Of a stretch of 64,000 bases of DNA, positions 51,331-60,224 are shown in pieces. A program made the position numbers and the translations under genes. Numbering within the stretch: the stretch's first letter is position 1; each line of letters starts with the position of its first letter. Under the pieces are notes generated by a model. The model did no database searches, was not told where the DNA came from, and saw only the letters and a list, made by a program, of their open reading frames with translations. Source of the stretch: Veillonella rodentium (GTDB taxonomy: Bacteria; Bacillota; Negativicutes; Veillonellales; Veillonellaceae); the NCBI RefSeq assembly GCF_900187285.1, contig NZ_LT906470.1, positions 697,501-761,500 of the forward strand, in the 5' to 3' direction.

Positions 51331-52458
51331 ATGAAGAAGCAAGTACTTACACTTTTAATGGCATCCTTGATTTCAGGAACTGCCTTTGCTGCTCCAGGTA
51401 CGGTAACGGAAAAGACTAATGTATTGGAAACGACTGTGTATGGTTCTGTTCAGGAGGGTGCCGTAGTAGATCGTATCAATCAACTTGATGAAACCGTGTA
51501 TGGTACTGGTTCTAACGGTAACTCTGCAACATTGAGCAAGCGCGTCGATTCCCTATATGATTCCGTTGAAGGTAGCGGTAGAAATATTTCGTTGCGCGAA
51601 GAAATGGATGCTTTGGAGTATACATATCAAAATGGCATTACTGCAGGTTCTCTCGTAGATCGTGTAGAAAAAATGGAGCGCAGTGTTAACGGCCGTATCG
51701 GTAGTGGCGCACTTCAAAAACGCATTATCTCTTTGAAGACAAAGGTTTATGGCAGCAATGTGGCGTTGACTAATCAAGTCGGTACATTAGCAAGCAATCA
51801 TGTATTCAAAGTTACTTTAAATGATGCGGTTTCATCTAAAACAAGTCAGCAAGGAGATACCGTTTCCTTCACAGTTGCGGAAAATGTAATGGACGGAAAT
51901 GTATTACTCGTTCCGGCCGGGACTGTTGGGACAGGTACGATTACATCGTTGAAGAAGGCGCGTTCCTTCGGTCGCAATGGGGATCTTGATATTACATTCG
52001 ATACAGTTCCTGCTATTGATGGTACAGAATTTACCGCGGTACAAGGTGAGGAAGCGAAGAAGAAAACCCGTAGTGAAATCAAAGCAGCCGGTGCTTCCGT
52101 GGCCGGTGCCGTTTTGTTGGGGCCTGTAGGCCTTGTGGGCGGTGCTTTCATTAAAGGTAAAAATATTGACTATCCTGCGGGATCGACCATATATGTACAA
52201 CCACAGGATTCTGTTACAATTCAAGGCTTAGTTATCGGTGGGGACGGACTGGCTCATAGCGATAATGAATTGGCCGATGCTGTAACTGTGTCTAATACGA
52301 CTGATGAAAGCAATGATTCCGTAGATAATACGAATGATGAAGCGGTATCGACAGATACGGTTGATACAACAGCTACAGAACCGGCAGATGTTGAAGAGTC
52401 CGATGATGGCGCAGAAAATGTGTCTCAACCGATTGTTGTAGTTAAACGTAATCAGTAA
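51331..52458 (+). CDS. Exported repeat protein with acidic tail, family unknown
   Basis: The 375-residue protein has a signal peptide ending near residue 20 (ISGTAFA, then APG). About six short repeats of roughly 18-23 residues fill residues 22-145, with the pattern L-x2-x-VYG-...-L-x2-R-V/I (VLETTVYGSVQEGAVVDRIN; QLDETVYG...LSKRVD; SLKTKVYGSN). A beta-type domain follows at about 150-300 (VPAGTVGTGTITSLKKAR), including a glycine-rich hydrophobic segment. The Asp/Thr-rich tail at about 310-365 is low in complexity. No known family is recognised. ATG 51331 follows TGGAGGA. It lies directly before the LptD-like gene, which suggests an outer-membrane or envelope role. Confidence 0.72.
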   Translation: MKKQVLTLLMASLISGTAFAAPGTVTEKTNVLETTVYGSVQEGAVVDRINQLDETVYGTGSNGNSATLSKRVDSLYDSVEGSGRNISLREEMDALEYTYQNGITAGSLVDRVEKMERSVNGRIGSGALQKRIISLKTKVYGSNVALTNQVGTLASNHVFKVTLNDAVSSKTSQQGDTVSFTVAENVMDGNVLLVPAGTVGTGTITSLKKARSFGRNGDLDITFDTVPAIDGTEFTAVQGEEAKKKTRSEIKAAGASVAGAVLLGPVGLVGGAFIKGKNIDYPAGSTIYVQPQDSVTIQGLVIGGDGLAHSDNELADAVTVSNTTDESNDSVDNTNDEAVSTDTVDTTATEPADVEESDDGAENVSQPIVVVKRNQ

Positions 52459-52487
52459 TTACTTGTATAAGAGGAGTTCTAGTAACC

Positions 52488-54041
52488 ATGAGGAAAAGTA
52501 AAGTACAGTGGCTGGCTGCGGCATGCTTAGTGTGTTTGGCACAGCCTGTATGGGCCGCTACGGATTCGACCCCGCTCTATCAAGATACATTGGATAGTGA
52601 GGGTCAGTCTTACTCCGGTGAGCTAGCAAAGGCATCCACACCTGAAAATAGTAATATCCGTGTTGTACGTCGTGGTGAAAAAGCAAAATCTACTGAGCCT
52701 AGTGAGCAGTTGCCGACTCGTATCGATGCCAATAAAATGGCTTATACCGGATCGACCGGTGATGTTTATGCCGAAGGTGACGTAGTGGTGACTCAAGGTA
52801 ATCAAACATTGTTATCTCCACGTATTGAAGGAAATACGAAGACTACGGAATATCGTACCGTAGGTGGTTATCGATATTTAGAGGATAACGGTAAGACTAA
52901 GGATATTACGGGAGAAAATATGACATATCGCACCAAGGATCGCCATTTTACGGCGGACCAGGCGATGGGCTGGAATGATCCATATTATGTGAAGGGTTCA
53001 AATGCCACATTTGATGGTCAAGAAGGTCATATGGAAAAAGGTATGGTTACGACGAAACATGCGATGGCATTTAAACATGCACCGGATTATCGCGTAGAGG
53101 GGGAAGACATTAAGGTTTACCCCGGTGATAAAGTAGTCATTAAAAATCCGACCTTTTATATTAAAAACTTTAAGGTTTTTTCCTTGCCATCGTATACAAA
53201 GTCTTTACGTCATGATAAAGAAGGTAAATTCAGTATATTCTCTTTGGTTCCGAAACCTACTTACAACAGTGATGACGGTTTTGGTCTTCATGGTAATACC
53301 GATTATCCAATCGGTAAAAACGGCGAGGTATACATTGATTACCGGTGGTATACAAAGGCGGGCTTTAAACCGCAGGTCGGGTATCGTCATTACTTGCCTT
53401 GGGGAACTGCATCCATAGGATATAGCAAGGAATCCAATGAATATAATGATGAAACCGTATGGGTTGAAAAAATCGGTGAGGCTCGTGTCGATACTCATAG
53501 TTATCATATTGGCAAATCTCCTATTACCGTTCGAGGCGGTGCTAACGCCGGTTATTGGAAGGAAGGTTCTGTGAAAGGCTCTCATAAAGAGTATTATGCG
53601 GAGGTGTCACATGATCCGATTAAGTTGTGGTCCGGTGCGGATCTTCGATTCCTTGGCGGGTATCAACGAGATTACTACGGTTATGATAAATCTATTCGCA
53701 GCATGCCGTACTGGGGTGCCCGATTCAATACCAAGATTGGGAATCGTATGCAGGCATGGGTATCTTATAACCAGCGAAATATTACTTATAATAACTCTCC
53801 ATATCGCTTTGATACGACGGAGTTGCCTAAGGAATTAATCTATGGTGCAAGTTATAAGTTAACGCGGCTTGATGATGTTTCCGTCAGTGTGAAAAACAAT
53901 ATCATGAGCGGTGAAGTCGATTCCATATATTATACATGGCATCATGATTTGCATTCCTTTGATTTATATTTAACATATAAAGATGCTCAGAAGAGTAATA
54001 ATAACCAATGGAAGATTAAATTTGTAGGTAAGGATTTTTAA
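52488..54041 (+). CDS. LptD/OstA-like outer-membrane LPS-assembly protein
   Basis: The 517-residue protein has a signal peptide ending near residue 23 and an OstA/LptA-type beta-jellyroll region at about 76-240 (RIDANKMAYTGSTGDVYAEGDVVVTQGN...). The aromatic-rich C-terminal beta-strands suit an outer-membrane barrel (YIDYRWYTKAGFKPQVGYRHYLPWG; ending IKFVGKDF, a terminal Phe). This is short against E. coli LptD (784) but fits diderm Firmicutes. It would insert LPS in the outer leaflet. GAGGAG precedes the ATG; galU follows 13 bases after the stop. Confidence 0.82.
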   Translation: MRKSKVQWLAAACLVCLAQPVWAATDSTPLYQDTLDSEGQSYSGELAKASTPENSNIRVVRRGEKAKSTEPSEQLPTRIDANKMAYTGSTGDVYAEGDVVVTQGNQTLLSPRIEGNTKTTEYRTVGGYRYLEDNGKTKDITGENMTYRTKDRHFTADQAMGWNDPYYVKGSNATFDGQEGHMEKGMVTTKHAMAFKHAPDYRVEGEDIKVYPGDKVVIKNPTFYIKNFKVFSLPSYTKSLRHDKEGKFSIFSLVPKPTYNSDDGFGLHGNTDYPIGKNGEVYIDYRWYTKAGFKPQVGYRHYLPWGTASIGYSKESNEYNDETVWVEKIGEARVDTHSYHIGKSPITVRGGANAGYWKEGSVKGSHKEYYAEVSHDPIKLWSGADLRFLGGYQRDYYGYDKSIRSMPYWGARFNTKIGNRMQAWVSYNQRNITYNNSPYRFDTTELPKELIYGASYKLTRLDDVSVSVKNNIMSGEVDSIYYTWHHDLHSFDLYLTYKDAQKSNNNQWKIKFVGKDF

Positions 54042-54054
54042 TTAGGAGAGAATT

Positions 54055-54915
54055 ATGCAACGCATTAGAAAGGCTGTTATCCCCGCCGCAGGGTTCGGTA
54101 CGCGGTTCTTGCCGGCTACGAAGGCTCAACCGAAGGAAATGTTACCGATTGTAGATACTCCGGCTATCCAGTATATCGTGAAAGAAGCTTTAGATTCCGG
54201 TATCGAAGAGATTTTAATTATCACGGGGCGCAATAAGCGTGCTATTGAAGATCACTTCGATAGCAGTGTTGAATTAGAGTATTTGCTTCAGATGCAGGGA
54301 AAGAATAAACAACTTGCAATGATTAAGGATTTAGCGGATATTAAAGTCCATTTTATCCGTCAAAAATCACCACGTGGATTGGGGGATGCCGTTTTATGTG
54401 CGAAAGCATTTATCGGAGATGAACCTTTTGCGGTGCTTCTAGGCGATGATATCGTGTATAATCCTGAAAATCCATGTTTAAAGCAACTTATTGATTGTTA
54501 TGATGAGCATCCCGGTATTATCTTAGGGGCTCAATTTGTGCCGGAAGATAAGGTCAGCGCTTATGGTATCGTAGACGGTGAACCGTTAGCGGATAACTTA
54601 TATCGCGTGGATACTTTGGTAGAAAAGCCTAGTCGCGAAAAGGCTCCGTCTACATTGGCGGTACTGGGCCGTTATATTTTAACACCGGATATTTTCTCCA
54701 TCTTGGAAAATACTAAACCCGGCGTGGGTAATGAAGTTCAGTTAACTGATGCATTAGCCGCATCAAAGACGGATACATATGCTCTTGCATATGAAGGAAT
54801 CCGCTATGATACGGGTGATAAATTAGGATACCTGAAAGCAACTGTTGAATATGCATTGCGCAACGAAGAGTTGGGAGATGCATTCAAGGCGTATCTGAAA
54901 GAATTAAAATTTTAG
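54055..54915 (+). CDS. galU: UTP-glucose-1-phosphate uridylyltransferase
   Basis: The 286-residue enzyme makes UDP-glucose from UTP and glucose 1-phosphate. It has KAVIPAAGFGTRFLPATKAQPKEMLPI at its start, LGDD near residue 137, and VEKPSREKAPS. It supplies LPS and capsule sugars, and acts with pgi and the epimerases further along. It is probably in one transcript with the LptD-like gene. A very stable terminator follows. Confidence 0.95.
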   Translation: MQRIRKAVIPAAGFGTRFLPATKAQPKEMLPIVDTPAIQYIVKEALDSGIEEILIITGRNKRAIEDHFDSSVELEYLLQMQGKNKQLAMIKDLADIKVHFIRQKSPRGLGDAVLCAKAFIGDEPFAVLLGDDIVYNPENPCLKQLIDCYDEHPGIILGAQFVPEDKVSAYGIVDGEPLADNLYRVDTLVEKPSREKAPSTLAVLGRYILTPDIFSILENTKPGVGNEVQLTDALAASKTDTYALAYEGIRYDTGDKLGYLKATVEYALRNEELGDAFKAYLKELKF

Positions 54916-54963
54916 TTCTCTGTTATAGTTGTAGGACCGTTCACTGTCGTGTATACTATAAGC

Positions 54964-55010
54964 ATAAAAGAACCTATGAAGGTGCAGTGCATCTTCATAG
55001 GTTCTTTTAT
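54964..55010 (+). terminator. Strong terminator after galU
   Basis: Arms 54964-54981 and 54993-55010 are fully complementary (18 bp), with inner pairing, and A and T runs at the outer ends on both strands. Confidence 0.85.
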
Positions 55011-55036
55011 TGTAAACAAAATCTAATAAAGAGAAG

Positions 55037-55068
55037 TTGACTAATAAAATGATGTTGATTATAATCAA
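55037..55068 (+). promoter_or_regulatory. Promoter with overlapping palindrome before the hotdog/bioY genes
   Basis: TTGACT (55037-55042), a 17-bp spacer and TATAAT (55060-55065) form a near-consensus promoter. The 14-base perfect palindrome TTGATTATAATCAA (55055-55068) covers the -10, as a repressor operator would. It does not match the usual BirA box. Confidence 0.65.
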
Positions 55069-55098
55069 TTTATTGGATTAATAAAGGACTGTGATTAT

Positions 55099-55647
55099 AT
55101 GAGATCATTATTATCGCTTCTGACATATGATAATACAATGAAACTTCCTACTAACTGTGTGATTACAAAGGTTTATTTTGATTTAAACGGTAGTGAAGAA
55201 GTTCATTGTGACATTGTTAACTTAGACGGAAAATATATAACCGTATGCCTGTCAAATTATGTGGGGCGTTTACAAGTAGAATTGTTACAGTTGACGCGTC
55301 CTTTAACAATTCGTCAGCAATCAAGAATCGATGACGGTTCTTTCACGGTGTCCTTTTCGAAAGAAGATATCATCCAATTTGTAACGGAGGTACGAGATGT
55401 TAATAAAATACATCGAGAGTTTCCTTTTATTGTTCCGGGATTGCTCATATTGGAATCTCTTTGGAATCATTATAAAGAAAATAAGAGTGTAACCGGACTG
55501 GAAGTAAAATATCGTTCGCCCATGATTGCTGATGACAGAGCTCATATAGTTGTTCAACCTAATGGCTATTCGGAAGGGCTCGTAGATGATATTGTACTTT
55601 TTAAATTTCGTGTTCATCATGAACATAATAGTGTATGTATAGATTGA
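55099..55647 (+). CDS. MaoC/hotdog-like protein
   Basis: The 182-residue protein has a late segment DVNKIHREFPFIVPGLLILES (D100, N102, H105, G114), which matches the catalytic helix of MaoC-type enoyl-CoA hydratases (D-x-N-x2-H ... G). The first 80 residues are not recognised. Such enzymes hydrate enoyl thioesters. It heads a cluster with BioY, a thiolase and an AMP-ligase, which fits an acyl-CoA role. AAAGGA precedes the ATG by ten bases. Assignment to the fold is moderate. Confidence 0.6.
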   Translation: MRSLLSLLTYDNTMKLPTNCVITKVYFDLNGSEEVHCDIVNLDGKYITVCLSNYVGRLQVELLQLTRPLTIRQQSRIDDGSFTVSFSKEDIIQFVTEVRDVNKIHREFPFIVPGLLILESLWNHYKENKSVTGLEVKYRSPMIADDRAHIVVQPNGYSEGLVDDIVLFKFRVHHEHNSVCID

Positions 55648-55657
55648 GGTATTTTAA

Positions 55658-56170
55658 ATGGAAACAAGACGTTTGACAAAAATGGCTTTATTAACGGCCT
55701 TATTATGCATTTCAGCATATATTTCATTTCCACTACCATTTAGTCCGGCTATGGTGACGGCATTGACCTTAGTGGCCACATTAATCGGTTTACTGTTACA
55801 ACCTAAAGATGCACTTATAGTATTTATTGTTTATGTACTTCTGGGAACTGTAGGCTTGCCGGTATTTGTAGGGGGTACGGCAGGATTAGGAAAATTATTT
55901 GGCCCCACCGGAGGATTTATATTCTCTTGGCCTGTAGCATATACATTATTGAGTGTATATAAAGGTAATAAAAGAAGCTTTACTTCTTATGCATGGCGCT
56001 CAATTGTTATAACAATTCCCATCGTCTATCTTTTCGGTGTTACCGGTTATATGCTAGTAACGAATACCGATTTATGGGCAGCATTGGTAGCCGTAATGTT
56101 CCCGTTTATTCCTGGGGATATCTTCAAATGTCTGGTTGCGTCATGGTTGGCGACAAAGGTTAAAATTTAA
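55658..56170 (+). CDS. bioY: Biotin transporter BioY
   Basis: The 170-residue membrane protein is the S component for biotin uptake. Its FSPAMVTALTLVATLIGLLLQPKDAL, GGTAGLGKLFGPTGGFIFSWP and final FIPGDIFKCLVASWLA blocks are the BioY pattern. About six membrane helices are visible. It follows the hotdog gene by ten bases and is closed by a terminator. In B. subtilis the BioY-like YhfU belongs to a BirA-controlled operon with YhfT and YhfS, whose homologues come next here. Confidence 0.92.
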   Translation: METRRLTKMALLTALLCISAYISFPLPFSPAMVTALTLVATLIGLLLQPKDALIVFIVYVLLGTVGLPVFVGGTAGLGKLFGPTGGFIFSWPVAYTLLSVYKGNKRSFTSYAWRSIVITIPIVYLFGVTGYMLVTNTDLWAALVAVMFPFIPGDIFKCLVASWLATKVKI

Positions 56171-56177
56171 AGTATAT

Positions 56178-56205
56178 AAGGGGCATCCTTTAGGATGCCT
56201 CTTTT
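56178..56205 (+). terminator. Terminator after bioY
   Basis: An 11-bp stem with one G-U pair (56178-56188 with 56193-56203), then T-rich bases. Confidence 0.8.
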
Positions 56206-56260
56206 ATGCTATATACTTGGTGAGATATAGCATACTTATTTGTATATAGGGAGTCATATT

Positions 56261-57367
56261 ATGGATGTATATATTCACGGAGGCCTGCGCAGTCCTATCG
56301 GTGTCGTACATGGTCAATATAAAACCTTACGACCTGAGGTGCTGGGTGCACGTTTAATTAATGAGTTGTCGGCCCGTAATACTATTACTTCAGTAGATGG
56401 TATATTCTGTGGTAATGCGGTAGGCACAGGTGGAAATTTAGGCCGTTTGATGGGGCTTATGACTAATTTACCTGAATCCGTGCCGGCCGTTACCGTAGAT
56501 ATGCAATGTGCATCTGCATTAATGAGTATTGAAATGGCATATACTCATATTAAAGCGGGGGTTATGTGTTCCGCTATTGCCGGAGGTGTTGAAAGCTCTT
56601 CCTTGCAACCACGGCGTACGTATGCGGATGGGGATGATCGTGCAGGTAGTTATATGGTGGCGCAATTTTCTCCCAATGATCAATCTCCGCGGACTATGTT
56701 GGAGGGGGCGGAGCGAACGATAAGAAAATATAATATCGCGAAGGAAGCTTTATACCCGTACATTATTGAGAGCCATCAAAAAGCTGGTGCGGCTCATTCC
56801 AATCAAATGTTAAGTCAGTACATTATGCCTTTAGAAATCAATGGTAAGATTTGTAGAGACGAATGTATTCGTCCTACCATGAATGAGAAATTATTAGGAC
56901 GTATGAAACCTTTATTGGGATCGGACTCCATAACAAATGCCGGAAATGCCTGCCTGACACATGATGGCGGTGCATTTGTATATCTCAGCAAAAGAAAAGG
57001 CCCGTTTAGGATTCATAGTATGCTACCTTGGGCCGGAGATCCCCAGTATAGCCCGGAAGGAGCTTTGGAGAGCACAAAAGCCATTTTGGAACGCACGGGA
57101 TTATCCATGGATGATATAGATGCGGTGGAATGGAATGAAGCCTTTGCTATTATTGATGTGCTCTTTCAGAAGGTCTATCCGAATCATATGGAAAAATATA
57201 ATTATTTTGGAGGCGCATTGGCATATGGACATCCTTATGGATGTTCGGGAGCCATATTAGTATTGCATTGTATGGCGGCTCTGGAGCAGTGCAACGGACG
57301 ATATGGTTTGTGTGCTATTGCAGGTGCCGGAGGTACAGGGGCAGCATTAATTATAGAGCGGATGTAG
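56261..57367 (+). CDS. Thiolase family protein (YhfS-like)
   Basis: The 368-residue protein has the thiolase nucleophile in DMQCASALMS (C83) and the C-terminal GHPYGCSGA (His and second Cys) with GAGGTGAA. Thiolases join or split acyl-CoA units. It is a little shorter than the usual 390 residues. ATG 56261 follows AGGGAG; an upstream in-frame start has no site. The AMP-ligase starts one base after its stop. B. subtilis YhfS is the closest functional parallel; substrate unknown. Confidence 0.85.
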   Translation: MDVYIHGGLRSPIGVVHGQYKTLRPEVLGARLINELSARNTITSVDGIFCGNAVGTGGNLGRLMGLMTNLPESVPAVTVDMQCASALMSIEMAYTHIKAGVMCSAIAGGVESSSLQPRRTYADGDDRAGSYMVAQFSPNDQSPRTMLEGAERTIRKYNIAKEALYPYIIESHQKAGAAHSNQMLSQYIMPLEINGKICRDECIRPTMNEKLLGRMKPLLGSDSITNAGNACLTHDGGAFVYLSKRKGPFRIHSMLPWAGDPQYSPEGALESTKAILERTGLSMDDIDAVEWNEAFAIIDVLFQKVYPNHMEKYNYFGGALAYGHPYGCSGAILVLHCMAALEQCNGRYGLCAIAGAGGTGAALIIERM

Positions 57368-57368
57368 T

Positions 57369-58658
57369 ATGAATATTATTGAACGATTGAAATCACATCG
57401 ACAATTAAAACCGAAGCGCATAGCTTTGATTGTTGATGAACGACAATATACATATGAAGACCTTTGGGCGGATATTACCGATATACAATTTGATGTATCA
57501 TGTGTGATGACGGAAGCGCAGGATGGACGAAAGATTATTCTTATTCGTGATACATCTTTTTATAATCAATGTGTACTATGGTTCGGTGCCTTATATAGAG
57601 GTTATATCCCTATGGTATGTCATAATGAAATGAATGATGATTTTATAGATAAAATAAAAGGTGTTATTGAAGCGGAAGGAATACCGCCTCGTGCGGACTT
57701 CGGCGTACTTACATCGGGGACTACGGGAAATCCAAAACCTTTATGGCGCAATGAATCGTCATGGCGTGATTTTTTTGATGTGCAAAATGAAGTATTTCAT
57801 ATCAATAGTCAGACTATCTTATTTTTACAAGGCAGTTTCAGCTTTACCGGAGTCAGCAATATGACCGTTGCCGTTCTTTGGGACGGAGGAACCGTTCTAA
57901 CATCTCAATCTTTGAAACCTACAAAATGGATACAGCTGATTGAGGTGCATAGGGCGGATCACATATATACGTTGCCTACGAAACTACGTTTATTGGTGCG
58001 ACATTGTAACTGTACATTATCATCGGTTGATTATATTATCGCAGGATCTCAAGTGTTAGATCGTGATTTGATGGAACGATTGGAACTTATATGCCCTCGC
58101 ATGCAGTTTATCCTGTATTATGGAGCATCGGAATTAAATTATATATCGTATTGTAGCGGTTCGGAATGGCTAGAGCGGGAACATACGGTGGGAAAACCGT
58201 TTCCTTCTGTACGAGTTGAAGAGCAGGATGGTCTGTTATATATTACAACCGCTTATCATATCGAAGGAATTCCCGATACATATACGGTTAATGATTGCGG
58301 ATACATCGACAGTGAAGGATATATTATTTTTACAGGGCGTCAAGGGGATGTGGTGAATAAAGGCGGTTATAAGATAGCCGTTTCATCCATGGAAGAGTAT
58401 TTACAATCGTTGAGCGGTGTTGATGAGGTAGCTGTCATTGTCATTGACGACGATATGCGTGGTGAGGATTTTGCGGCATTTATGGTCTTAGCTGAAGGTG
58501 GCTCGCGAGCGGATGTATTTAATCGTATTCGTGAAAGTTTACCCTCCGTAGAATGGCCGAAGGAAATTTTGGATGTTCCTATGTTACCTTTAACAGAGTG
58601 CTCAAAAGTTGATAAACGAAAGTTAAAAGAATGGTATAATAATCTTGTATGTTCGTAA
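57369..58658 (+). CDS. AMP-dependent acyl-CoA synthetase-like ligase (YhfT-like)
   Basis: The 429-residue adenylating enzyme has the P-loop-like VLTSGTTGNPKPLWR near residue 115, YYGASELNYISY near 250 and the C-terminal GRQGDVVNKGGYKIAVSSME hinge region. It is shorter than usual acyl-CoA synthetases (about 500). It would activate a carboxylic acid as an acyl-CoA for the thiolase encoded just before it. The ATG comes one base after the thiolase stop, so the two are coupled. The acid is unknown. Confidence 0.85.
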   Translation: MNIIERLKSHRQLKPKRIALIVDERQYTYEDLWADITDIQFDVSCVMTEAQDGRKIILIRDTSFYNQCVLWFGALYRGYIPMVCHNEMNDDFIDKIKGVIEAEGIPPRADFGVLTSGTTGNPKPLWRNESSWRDFFDVQNEVFHINSQTILFLQGSFSFTGVSNMTVAVLWDGGTVLTSQSLKPTKWIQLIEVHRADHIYTLPTKLRLLVRHCNCTLSSVDYIIAGSQVLDRDLMERLELICPRMQFILYYGASELNYISYCSGSEWLEREHTVGKPFPSVRVEEQDGLLYITTAYHIEGIPDTYTVNDCGYIDSEGYIIFTGRQGDVVNKGGYKIAVSSMEEYLQSLSGVDEVAVIVIDDDMRGEDFAAFMVLAEGGSRADVFNRIRESLPSVEWPKEILDVPMLPLTECSKVDKRKLKEWYNNLVCS

Positions 58659-58674
58659 TGATTGAGGAGGCCTT

Positions 58675-59673
58675 ATGCAGGTAAATAAAGCGGTGCTGGA
58701 AATTTTTGATTTTACATCGTCTCTGGCGGTATATTCTGAACATGAACTGAAGGTCGGTGACCAGTCTGTGCAGGAGTATATCGGCGCTCACGTCTCAAAG
58801 GCTTTTAAGGATCCCGGAGCGCGTACGGGCACCTTACATTCTGCAAGTCCCGTAGGAAAACAATTAGATGCTTATAAACAGGGAACCTTCGATTTTGTTA
58901 CGCTCAGTAAAGAGTTAGGTGAAAGTCTATTTAACTACATGAAACAGGCTACAGATGGAATCGTTATTGATACTATTATCTGTGAAGCTGTCACGGATAC
59001 ATCATATATCTGTATACTCCTATGTCAGGCCCATGATGCTTTCACTCATCAGTTATTTAGTGAAGATGATGGGACACTGACAACAGAGTTAGTACCTCAC
59101 AAGGCTGTTTTACCTATGCCATCTCAGAAATTGCGCGCCTTTGCAGCGATTAATACAAATGATTTATCGGTGCGTATCTTCGAGCCGAAAGGGGAGTTTG
59201 ATGGCGAGGTATCTTATATTTTGGCGGATAAGGTTCTGCAGTTAGGTACGAATCAATCGTCGCGGGATACGGTAAAAAAGGTAAAAAATATTGTAAACAA
59301 GGTGGCCCAGGCCCACGAGTCTGACGGCGTTGCGGAAATGACGATGGCAAAGTCCATGATTGCAAAGAATGCCGAGGTATCTGATACGGTAGATCCTGTG
59401 CGTATCGTAGAGGAAGTATTTAAGACCAGTCCGATTCAACAAGAGGCGGCGAAAAAGGAATTGGCGGATCAGGATATGATGCGTCCGCTACCTGTAAATC
59501 GGGAATTCGCCGTCAAGGTGGGGGAACATCATAAAATAAAGACCGACACGGGCATAGAAATTTCTTTTCCTGTTGAATATATGAAAAATCGTGAGTTTAT
59601 CGAAATCGTGGCGAATGATGACGGCACATTGCGTATCGAATTAAAGAATATTAATAAAATCGTTAATAAATAG
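58675..59673 (+). CDS. NdpA/YejK-like nucleoid-associated protein
   Basis: The 332-residue protein starts NKAVLEIFDFTSSLAVYSEHEL and has the layout of the 37-kDa nucleoid-associated protein family (NA37), including a C-terminal domain ending FIEIVANDDGTLRIELKNI. The family binds DNA in E. coli (YejK); its role in Firmicutes is not known. AGGAGG precedes the ATG, only 16 bases after the ligase gene. No membrane segment or signal is seen. Confidence 0.8.
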   Translation: MQVNKAVLEIFDFTSSLAVYSEHELKVGDQSVQEYIGAHVSKAFKDPGARTGTLHSASPVGKQLDAYKQGTFDFVTLSKELGESLFNYMKQATDGIVIDTIICEAVTDTSYICILLCQAHDAFTHQLFSEDDGTLTTELVPHKAVLPMPSQKLRAFAAINTNDLSVRIFEPKGEFDGEVSYILADKVLQLGTNQSSRDTVKKVKNIVNKVAQAHESDGVAEMTMAKSMIAKNAEVSDTVDPVRIVEEVFKTSPIQQEAAKKELADQDMMRPLPVNREFAVKVGEHHKIKTDTGIEISFPVEYMKNREFIEIVANDDGTLRIELKNINKIVNK

Positions 59674-59723
59674 TTTTATAATAATTAGAGTTTATCTTAC
59701 ACTGATATATAAGGCGGGATACA

Positions 59724-60215
59724 ATGAGTAAAGAAAAACACAAGAAAACAAATGCATTGCGCATATTAGATACGCATAAGGTGCCTTATAACATTAGTGA
59801 ATATGAATGGTCCGAGGGGCGGGCCGCCGGGCTTCATGTCGCGGAAGTTTTAGGCCTTGATGAAAAGAAAGTATTTAAAACGCTCGTCGGTAAGGGGGAT
59901 AAGACGGGTTATGTCGTCTTTTGTATTCCCGTTGCCGCTGAGCTCGATATGAAGCAGGCTGCTCGGGTCAGTCATAACAAGTCTGTTGAACTTATTCACG
60001 TAAAAGATTTATTGGGGATTACAGGTTACTGGCGAGGCGGCTGTTCACCGGTAGGCATGAAAAAGTCTTTTCCTACGTATTTTGATGCAACCATGGAGAT
60101 GCAAGATTCCGTTTATGTAAGCGCCGGTCTCAGAGGAATGCAGATGCAGGTTAACCCGGTGGAATTGGCGGCTGTTGTCAATGCCGAGTTTGCAGCGTTG
60201 ACGATGAATCATTAA
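59724..60215 (+). CDS. ybaK: Cys-tRNA(Pro) deacylase YbaK
   Basis: The 163-residue protein has the YbaK/EbsC pattern (KKTNALRILDTHKVPYNISEYEW, KTLVGKGDKTGYVVFCIPV with the conserved Lys, and GYWRGGCSPVGMKK). It hydrolyses Cys-tRNA(Pro), which is mischarged by prolyl-tRNA synthetase. GGCGGGA precedes the ATG. It is followed by the RNase H gene 9 bases later. Confidence 0.93.
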   Translation: MSKEKHKKTNALRILDTHKVPYNISEYEWSEGRAAGLHVAEVLGLDEKKVFKTLVGKGDKTGYVVFCIPVAAELDMKQAARVSHNKSVELIHVKDLLGITGYWRGGCSPVGMKKSFPTYFDATMEMQDSVYVSAGLRGMQMQVNPVELAAVVNAEFAALTMNH

Positions 60216-60224
60216 GAGGTGCTT

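Noticed and set aside
54964-55010. Long inverted repeat after galU as mobile element
   Set aside because: It has the form of a two-way terminator with T runs and no duplication around it.
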